From contig JBCCFC010000946.1 in assembly GCA_039029935.1 (NCBI GenBank), positions 1 through 5,547 on the forward strand: 5,547 nt of DNA, read 5' to 3'. Source of the stretch: G039029935 sp039029935. Its GTDB lineage: Bacteria > Chloroflexota > Anaerolineae > Caldilineales > Caldilineaceae. Made by a program: the position numbers and the translations under genes. Each line of letters opens with the position of its first letter. The stretch's first letter is position 1. The notes beneath the pieces are model-generated. The model saw only the letters and a program-made list of their open reading frames with translations. It was not told where the DNA came from and did no database searches. This document shows, in pieces, positions 1 to 5,400 of this stretch.

Positions 1-30
1 AATTGATCATTTGGGGGGAAACATTAAAAT

Positions 31-35
31 AAGGA
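31..35 (+). promoter_or_regulatory. Weak, distant ribosome binding site of the PLP enzyme
   Basis: AAGGA is the only Shine-Dalgarno-like element before the ATG at 51. The gap of 15 nt is longer than the usual 5-9 nt, while the other two genes have well-spaced sites. The start is kept because the N-terminal residues read like the family and the next in-frame ATG would remove about 40 residues. Confidence 0.35.
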
Positions 36-50
36 TACTCAATCAATAAA

Positions 51-1178
51 ATGAACATCGCACCATTTGAAACTGAACACTTTCTGGCAAAATATGAGTT
101 TAACGTCCCTTATCAACTGTGCAACTCAGACTGTGAAACCGTTTCTGTTGAAGAATTACTTACAATGGCCGATATATCGTTGGTGCAATTAGGAGAGATG
201 CGCATGGGTTACACTGAATCCGAGGGCAACCCGCATCTACGTACCCAAATTGCGGACATGTATGCGCATGTAGCCGTAGAGGACATTATGCTGCTTGGGA
301 CACCGATTGAAGGTGTCTATTTGGCGGCGCGGGCTGTCCTAGAGCCTGATGATGAAGTGATCGTGTTGACCCCTGCCTATGATGCCCTGATTAACATGTT
401 TGAGCATGTGGTAGGGCCACACAATGTCAAAAAATGGGCATTTCAGCCAACTGCCGCTAGCTGGACATTGGACCTTGACGACCTGCGCACCTTGATTACA
501 CCCAAAACCAAACTTGTGGTGGTAAACTTTCCCCACAACCCAACTGGCTATCTGCCCTCTACCACCCAGCAAGCCGAGCTTGTGTCTTTGATTGAACAGC
601 ATGACCTTTGGCTTTTTTCTGATGAAATGTATTATGGATTGGTTCATTCAGGCACAGAGTTAATCCCCTCTATGGCAGATATCACCCAAAAGACGATTGT
701 CCTTTCTGGCTTATCCAAAACATATGGATTGCCAGGACTACGTGTTGGCTGGTTGCTCACACGCAATCAGGCCATGTATGACCGCCTGTTTAACTGGAAG
801 TTTTACACAAGCCTTTGTCCTCCTGCTCCCTCTGAATTCCTCGCAATGGCAGCGATGCGTGTACGCACACAGCTACGTGATAAAAACATTGCGCTGATTG
901 AGCAAAACCTAGCCTTGGCCGAAGCCTTTTTTGAGCGATGGCCTGAACTATTTACATGGCGACGCCCCATGTCTAGCTCCATTGGGCTGGTTGGTATGAA
1001 TGTGCCATCTGTCTATGAGTTTTCGACAAAACTTGCAGATGACGCAGGTGTGCTGATTCAATCCGCCAAAATGCTTGGGTATGACGATCAACACATGCGT
1101 ATGGGGTTTGGTCGTGCGAAGTTTGGTGAATCGTTGAGCCGATTTGAATCATATCTGTCTGATCATTATAAAAAGTAA
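51..1178 (+). CDS. Fold-type I PLP-dependent enzyme, aminotransferase class I/II, capreomycidine synthase-like
   Basis: A complete 375-residue cytoplasmic PLP enzyme of normal length for class I/II aminotransferases. Visible landmarks are GYTES (53-57) in the N-terminal arm, the GTPIEG cofactor-phosphate loop (83-88), NFPHNPTG (159-166) with the ring-contacting Asn163, SDEMYYG (190-196) with Asp191 for the pyridine nitrogen and Tyr194, the Schiff-base Lys223 in LSGLSKTYGLPGLRVGW, and Arg350 in MRMGFGR as the likely substrate-carboxylate clamp. All catalytic residues are present. The wording VVVNFPHNP and LSKTYGLPGLRVGW resembles VioD/OrfR, which cyclise hydroxyarginine to capreomycidine, more than ordinary aspartate aminotransferases; this is a comparison from memory. 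The next gene encodes a likely amino acid halogenase, so the substrate may be a chlorinated amino acid, handled by transamination, elimination or ring closure (inference). Family certain, reaction not. Confidence 0.93.
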   Translation: MNIAPFETEHFLAKYEFNVPYQLCNSDCETVSVEELLTMADISLVQLGEMRMGYTESEGNPHLRTQIADMYAHVAVEDIMLLGTPIEGVYLAARAVLEPDDEVIVLTPAYDALINMFEHVVGPHNVKKWAFQPTAASWTLDLDDLRTLITPKTKLVVVNFPHNPTGYLPSTTQQAELVSLIEQHDLWLFSDEMYYGLVHSGTELIPSMADITQKTIVLSGLSKTYGLPGLRVGWLLTRNQAMYDRLFNWKFYTSLCPPAPSEFLAMAAMRVRTQLRDKNIALIEQNLALAEAFFERWPELFTWRRPMSSSIGLVGMNVPSVYEFSTKLADDAGVLIQSAKMLGYDDQHMRMGFGRAKFGESLSRFESYLSDHYKK

Positions 1179-1192
1179 CAAAATTTTTATAA
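1166..1192 (+). terminator. AT-only inverted repeat over the stop codon, possible weak terminator
   Basis: TTATAAAAA (1166-1174) and TTTTTATAA (1184-1192) are perfect 9-bp complementary arms around a 9-nt loop that contains the TAA stop. There is no G-C pair in the stem, so a stable RNA hairpin is doubtful. It is listed because it is the only terminator-like structure after the PLP gene. Confidence 0.25.
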
Positions 1193-1201
1193 ATTCTACT
1201 A

Positions 1202-1234
1202 TAATCCCATGCTGATCCCACGTTGATCCCACGT
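1202..1234 (+). repeat. Three tandem 11-bp direct repeats, candidate regulator binding site
   Basis: TGATCCCACGT occurs twice back to back (1213-1223 and 1224-1234). A diverged copy, TAATCCCATGC, is directly before it (1202-1212) and matches at 8 of 11 positions. An 11-bp period is about one helical turn, the spacing at which OmpR/PhoB-family response regulators bind direct repeats side by side (established for that family). It lies about 140 bp upstream of the predicted halogenase promoter, which is far for a classical activator, so a role at another promoter or in another process is possible. Confidence 0.55.
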
Positions 1235-1289
1235 TGGTCTGATACAGTAGTGTTAGTCGTGTATCAATAAATCACAAACAGAATCGTTT

Positions 1290-1301
1290 ATTTACGTAAA
1301 T
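1290..1301. promoter_or_regulatory. Perfect 12-bp palindrome, possible operator
   Basis: ATTTACGTAAAT is fully self-complementary. Its centre lies about 75 bp upstream of the -35 element of the halogenase promoter. It could bind a dimeric regulator, but a 12-bp AT-rich palindrome can also arise by chance. Confidence 0.3.
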
Positions 1302-1302
1302 G

Positions 1303-1345
1303 CCTATGTCGTGTATGTAAGGTATAATGTCATAAGCTACATAGG
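1303..1345. repeat. Long-spaced inverted repeat CCTATGT / ACATAGG
   Basis: CCTATGT (1303-1309) and ACATAGG (1339-1345) are perfect complements 29 bp apart. Within them TATG (1314-1317) and CATA (1331-1334) also pair in register, so an imperfect hairpin could form in a read-through transcript. A TATAAT hexamer (1323-1328) sits in the loop without a convincing -35 partner. Function unknown. Confidence 0.3.
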
Positions 1346-1371
1346 AAAGTTTGTGTATCTAGTTGTAAAAC

Positions 1372-1400
1372 TTGACACACCAGTGCTATCTGAGTAGGAT
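1372..1400 (+). promoter_or_regulatory. Predicted sigma70-type promoter of the halogenase gene
   Basis: A consensus -35 TTGACA (1372-1377), an ideal 17-bp spacer and the -10 TAGGAT (1395-1400, 4 of 6 to consensus) predict a start near 1407 and a leader of about 136 nt. The arrangement is close to that before the next gene (2332-2360), including an identical GTTTGCAG just after the -10. Confidence 0.65.
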
Positions 1401-1403
1401 AAC

Positions 1404-1431
1404 GTTTGCAGTAACAAAAATTTTTGCAAAC
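1404..1431. promoter_or_regulatory. Inverted repeat over the predicted transcription start, candidate operator
   Basis: GTTTGCA (1404-1410) and TGCAAAC (1425-1431) are perfect 7-bp inverted arms separated by 14 bp, beginning 3 bp after the -10 element. A repressor bound here would block the promoter. The interior holds the self-complementary AAAAATTTTT (1416-1425). In RNA it could also form a hairpin at the start of the leader. Confidence 0.4.
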
Positions 1432-1530
1432 TTTATCTTAACTAAATCAAAACCAAGTATCTAAAAAAATTAGAGTGCATTGATCTTTCAATGTGAATTA
1501 AACGATCATAACCCACTATTGGGCAGAATG

Positions 1531-1535
1531 AGGAG
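1531..1535 (+). promoter_or_regulatory. Ribosome binding site that fixes the halogenase start
   Basis: AGGAG ends 7 nt before the ATG at 1543, an ideal spacing. It decides against the in-frame TTG at 1480, which has no site before it, the ATG at 1528, which would overlap this site, and the ATG at 1555, which is too far downstream. Confidence 0.85.
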
Positions 1536-1542
1536 AACGATA

Positions 1543-2307
1543 ATGTCATTCCATATGAACGAAGAAGTGTTGGCAAACCATTTAGAAGAAACATATACAC
1601 AAGAAGACATCGTAAGAATACGTCACGATTTTTCACGCTATGGATTTACATACCTAAATGATGTTGTGCCACAGTCAATCAAAGAGGAGATGGCAAATGA
1701 GGTCAAGCGTGTCATTGATTTGCATTCAGAACGACGTGACTTGAAGCTGGCGACAACGGGTAACACACCGCGCCATATGAGTATTGTGCGTAGTGAGCCA
1801 ATCGCCGAATCAAGTGAATACATTGTTTCTGCTGGCACATCAAAAGTCCTCACTGACTTCTTGGCAAAGATTGCTGGTGAAGCCTTCTTTCCGGCCACAG
1901 ACGACGAAAAGTATATCATCACCAAGCAGGAAAAGCCACAAGACACACATGGGTGGCACTGGGGTGACTTTAGTTTTGCGCTGCTCTGGATCATTGATAC
2001 ACCAGATATTGAGGTTGGTGGCTTGTTGCAATGTGTACCACACACAAGCTGGGATAAGGAGAATCCCCGTGTCAACCATTACCTATCAACCAACCCAATC
2101 AACACCTATGGCTTCAAACCTGGTGATTTGTATCTGTTGCGCGCTGATACTACGCTGCACCGCACCGTGCCAATTACAGAAGAATGTACACGCATCATTC
2201 TTAACCTGACATGGGGAAGTATCTTGCAAGCGGATCACAACCTGATTGGTGATGATCGCTGGTTCGAAGACCCTGAGGTGACGGCCGCGGTTGCTATTGA
2301 TGACTAA
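1543..2307 (+). CDS. BesD-like Fe(II)/2-oxoglutarate-dependent amino acid radical halogenase
   Basis: A 254-residue cytoplasmic non-heme iron enzyme. The iron site is HGWHWGD (136-142): His139 is the first histidine ligand, Gly141 stands where hydroxylases carry Asp or Glu, and His206 in LHRTVP is the second histidine. Arg217 (TRIILNLTW), 11 residues after it, is the expected 2-oxoglutarate clamp. Loss of the carboxylate opens a coordination site for chloride and is the hallmark of radical halogenases. From memory, BesD (free lysine chlorination, Streptomyces cattleya) uses His137, Gly139, His204 and Asn219 at iron and chloride, and Glu120, His134, Asp140 and Thr221 around lysine. All eight are found here shifted by +2: 139, 141, 206, 221, 122, 136, 142, 223. 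Arg77 lies close to the position of the BesD carboxylate-binding Arg74. This predicts chlorination or bromination of a free basic amino acid such as lysine or ornithine (inference). No carrier protein domain is present, as in BesD-type rather than SyrB2-type enzymes. The exact substrate and site are open. Confidence 0.9.
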   Translation: MSFHMNEEVLANHLEETYTQEDIVRIRHDFSRYGFTYLNDVVPQSIKEEMANEVKRVIDLHSERRDLKLATTGNTPRHMSIVRSEPIAESSEYIVSAGTSKVLTDFLAKIAGEAFFPATDDEKYIITKQEKPQDTHGWHWGDFSFALLWIIDTPDIEVGGLLQCVPHTSWDKENPRVNHYLSTNPINTYGFKPGDLYLLRADTTLHRTVPITEECTRIILNLTWGSILQADHNLIGDDRWFEDPEVTAAVAIDD

Positions 2308-2331
2308 AAAAAACTCATGGCTTCTCGTATG

Positions 2332-2360
2332 TTGACTTTTCTCCACACATAGCTTAGAAT
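2332..2360 (+). promoter_or_regulatory. Predicted sigma70-type promoter of the exported heme protein gene
   Basis: TTGACT (2332-2337), a 17-bp spacer and TAGAAT (2355-2360) each match consensus at 5 of 6 positions. The predicted start near 2367 gives a leader of about 108 nt that begins with GTTTGCAG (2362-2369), the octamer also found after the halogenase promoter. The gene can therefore be transcribed separately from the halogenase. Confidence 0.65.
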
Positions 2361-2369
2361 TGTTTGCAG

Positions 2370-2407
2370 ACTGTACCAACGAAAATTATCGTTTTCGTTG
2401 GTACAGT
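2370..2407 (+). promoter_or_regulatory. Perfect 16-bp stem-loop at the 5' end of the predicted leader (or terminator of the halogenase gene)
   Basis: Arms 2370-2385 (ACTGTACCAACGAAAA) and 2392-2407 are exact reverse complements around a 6-nt loop, TTATCG. It is the most stable structure in the window. It lies 63 bp after the halogenase stop but is followed by TCATATACATCAT rather than a T-run, so a classical intrinsic terminator is not supported. Because it begins about 3 nt after the predicted transcription start, it may instead be a leader hairpin that protects mRNA or controls elongation, or an operator in DNA form. A combined role, ending halogenase transcripts while capping the next one, is possible. 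Confidence 0.6.
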
Positions 2408-2420
2408 TCATATACATCAT

Positions 2421-2442
2421 ATTCTCGCAATTGTGCGAAAAT
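2421..2442 (+). repeat. Second leader hairpin or imperfect palindrome
   Basis: ATTCTCGCA (2421-2429) and TGCGAAAAT (2434-2442) pair at 8 of 9 positions around the 4-nt loop ATTG, with one C-A mismatch. It ends about 20 nt before the RBS of the next gene, so it could influence translation, or serve as a protein site in DNA. Confidence 0.4.
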
Positions 2443-2462
2443 ACCAACCTACTCTAACTACT

Positions 2463-2469
2463 AAGGAGA
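2463..2469 (+). promoter_or_regulatory. Strong ribosome binding site of the exported heme protein
   Basis: AAGGAGA ends 5 nt before the ATG at 2475, which is directly followed by a basic signal-peptide n-region. Together these fix the start. Confidence 0.85.
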
Positions 2470-2474
2470 CGTAT

Positions 2475-5400
2475 ATGCGTTCAAAATCTAGCCGGAAGTT
2501 GAAACATTCAACGATGCTAAAGATGGTCTTGGTTGCCTTCTTTACGCTGTGTCTTATCATGGGCGGAGGAGGCGATTTTGCCTTCACTCAAACAGGGCAT
2601 GCTGCTTCCGCAACCCATGCTCATGGCGGCTGTGAGCCAATCAGCAGCAATCAAATCTATCGATATGTTGAAGGCATTGACGAATGTCTGATGCCAATGG
2701 AGAGTAGCGAGTTTGAAGAACTGACTGACACATTTGCATCAGGGCTACTTCACAAAGGTATTTTGCCTGACTCATTGGCTGCGCTGGATGAAGCCATCCG
2801 CGAGGAATTGGGCTTGGTTTCAACTATCTATGTTGTGGGTGAAGGTGGTCAAGTGCCGCTGGAGGTGGCCGATCGAGAGGCTTCTCGCTATCTACGTTAC
2901 ACTGTGACATGGGGCGAGAACGAAAACGACGCCCAAATCATGGCGTCAACACTTGCACCCATCACAGGTGCCAATGAGTTTGAGTTGCTCGCTTTTGATG
3001 AAAACACATTAGAGTATAACTACTACTTTTTAGGGCCTCAACTCGAAGAGTATCGAGATGGTGAAGACTCCCCTCATGCATGGATCTTTAAGGGGTATAC
3101 CTCAATGGCACAGGACGAAGCAACCATGAATGAAGGTTGTTTCCGCTGTCATCACAATGGTCTGCCCATCATGCGTGAGCTAGAGGCTCCTTGGGCCAAT
3201 TGGCATTCACAACACGGTGTAATCGCATCCGTAACGGTTCCGGGTGAAATCGCCAGTGAGCCATATTTCTTACTGCGGCGTGGTGCTGAGGTACTCGAAG
3301 GCGTGGTTCGTGGTAGCCAACAACGCTATTTCCAAGCCTGGATGGATCAACGAACAGAGCAAGAGGATCAGATGACCCATTTGCACGAAGTTGATCGCAT
3401 GTTGCGTCACTTGACGACAAACACAACCGTCAACTTCAAATCGTCATCTGTCCAGAATGTTCCTGCATATGCAGGTTTACCAGGGGGTGATAATGTCATC
3501 GGTGTACCACCCCAAGACACATTCCTGTCAGATACTATCTTTGAAACTGTTTTGGGCATAGACTACACACCACTATCGGTTGCGTTGCCACGCGATCTTT
3601 ATGATGCGTATTTAGAGGAAAACAACTTCCGTGTGGAGGGTACAGAATCCTTTGGCTCTGGTCCCGTCACCTATGTAGATGAGGGTTCAACCTACTATGC
3701 ATTCTATGTGCCACAGTTAGCTGCAGAAGATACATATATGGCGCAGTTGTTGTTGCAGGAAGGCGTTGTCAGTGAAAAGTTCGTCGCTGCCATGCTGATG
3801 GTAGACTACGCCAATCCATTGTTCTCTGAGAAACGAGCAGGTCTTCAGGCATATGTAGATGCCGTCACCGAAGGTATGATTACGGATGGCGAATCAAGTG
3901 TGCCCGCAGATGTTGCTGCTGAAATTGAAGCCAGTGGTGCAGAAGCCTGTGGCGAGGGTGCCTTTGATGATTGTTCAGCCGAAGAGCAGTTCCTCTACGT
4001 CTGGAATTTGCCGGACGATAGCTGGAAGGATGCTGTCGCTGAAATGCTGCAAAGTCATGTTGACTCGGTTGCTGAACTGTCAGATGAAGAGCTGGTTTCA
4101 CATGTGATGGATTGGAGCGTTGCGCAACGTGATCGCCTGCTGGAAACACCACGTCTCTGCCATTTTGTGGAAGTAAGTCCACACTTCCCGAAGAGCGATA
4201 ATGCGCAACATACTGGTTGTGCCAGTCATGGTGAGGGTGAAGCTGAGGCAGAGGCTGATGAAGGTATGGCTGATGCTGCTGATGCTGAAGAAGAGGCTGA
4301 GGTTGCATTCACATACAGCACACCAGGTGGTGTCGTTGAATATGATGATGAGGAGAAGCAGGCTGCTTTCAATCATGTATGGCACAAAGAAGTTGATCGC
4401 TTGACCAAGCGCGCATTGGGTAACGATCCTTGGAATTTGAGTACGCAGTTAGGCGAAGGCATGTTATACTTCGATCCAACTGTGACACCAATTCCAGAAG
4501 ATGCACCTGTTTTGGCTCTGCCTTGGTCCGTCTATCCAAACCGCATCAAATATTACTATCCCGATTCAACTCGCGAAGATTTCTGGTCCTACGCGGATGA
4601 TAGCCCACCAGATGTAAGCATCGACGGCTACGGTTATGACTGGCATCGTGATTGGCAGGATGAGTATGGCGAGTGGAGCGTTCGACGCAATGGCGAAGGC
4701 AAAATCACACGTATTCAGTTTACAACAGAATCACGCGAGTATTGGTACGCACTATGGGATTTCGATCCAGAAAAAGTGCTAGAACTCTATCGTGAGTTAG
4801 CCAGTGAAGATGTTGCGTTGGAAGACCTCTATCTCCGTGATGATAATGGCGAACCCGTCATTGATCCACAAACAGGACGACCTGCCTACGACGATTTCAA
4901 TCAATGGAATGGGCAGGAAGGCGGTCAAGCCGTTCATATGATTGCCCGCTTTAACATTGTCTTTGCAGGAGCAATGCTGCTTGGTGCACAGTCCACGATT
5001 ATGCGTGAAGCCGAGGATGGTACACCCATTATCGATCCAATTCAAATCCTGAACTGTAGCTGGCATGGTACACCAAACCGCAACAGTGATCCGTTCCTGA
5101 GTTCATTCATCTCAGATTTGGCACGAAGTGCGGGTGTTCAACTCACGCTGCAAGACCCGGTGGGTATCTATTTACAAGAGCCAAACTTCTCTATGTACCA
5201 ATTACCAGACAATGCACCCGAAGGGGCACATCCATCTGACTATTGGACAGTGGTTCGTGGACAGGCGCGTGCCAATGGTGGAACCTATGATCAGATTGTT
5301 CACGCTGTCTACGAAGTGCCAGAAGATCAGGGCTTCACAGTTGGCGATATCATGATTAACGGCTTCCCAATTGAGTATGGTGCGCAGATGGCCGAAACCG

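Larger units (their letters stand above)
1179..1542 (+). other. 364-bp intergenic region between the PLP enzyme and the halogenase
   Basis: No convincing coding sequence lies here on either strand. The region holds an 11-bp tandem repeat (1202-1234), a 12-bp palindrome (1290-1301), a long-spaced inverted repeat (1303-1345), a sigma70-type promoter (1372-1400), an inverted repeat at the predicted transcript start (1404-1431), and an A/T-rich leader up to the halogenase RBS. Its length and a promoter of its own argue that the halogenase is not simply co-translated with the PLP gene, although read-through is possible because no strong terminator is seen. Confidence 0.7.

Noticed and set aside
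339..647. Minus-strand reading frame within the PLP gene
   Set aside because: It is fully inside a gene with intact catalytic motifs and shows no recognisable protein features or RBS.
51..1178. Naming the PLP enzyme as a true capreomycidine synthase
   Set aside because: The resemblance rests on generic active-site blocks recalled from memory, and the neighbouring enzyme is a halogenase and not an arginine hydroxylase, so the specific name is not supported.
1323..1328. Consensus TATAAT as the main halogenase promoter
   Set aside because: No -35-like hexamer lies at 16-18 bp upstream and there is no extended -10, whereas 1372-1400 has a consensus -35 and an ideal spacer.
1491..1496. ATG-TGA minimal start-stop in the halogenase leader as a regulatory micro-ORF
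   Set aside because: No Shine-Dalgarno site precedes it and such a pair is expected by chance in an AT-rich leader.
1480..1542. Longer N-terminus for the halogenase from TTG 1480 or ATG 1528
   Set aside because: Neither has a ribosome binding site before it, and the strong AGGAG at 1531-1535 fits only the ATG at 1543. The 254-residue product also matches the BesD numbering with just a +2 shift.
2532..2552. Lipoprotein signal at Cys26 of the exported protein
   Set aside because: The residues before Cys26 (FTL) do not fit a lipobox, and a plausible ASA signal peptidase I site lies further on at residues 44-46.
4218..4229. Second heme site at Cys582-Ala-Ser-His585
   Set aside because: The motif has a single cysteine and lacks the second one required for CXXCH; it sits directly before the low-complexity linker.
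3880..4308. Minus-strand reading frame rich in His, Gln and Pro
   Set aside because: It lies opposite the acidic, repetitive part of the exported protein gene. Its composition is the direct antisense reading of that sequence and it has no supporting start signal.
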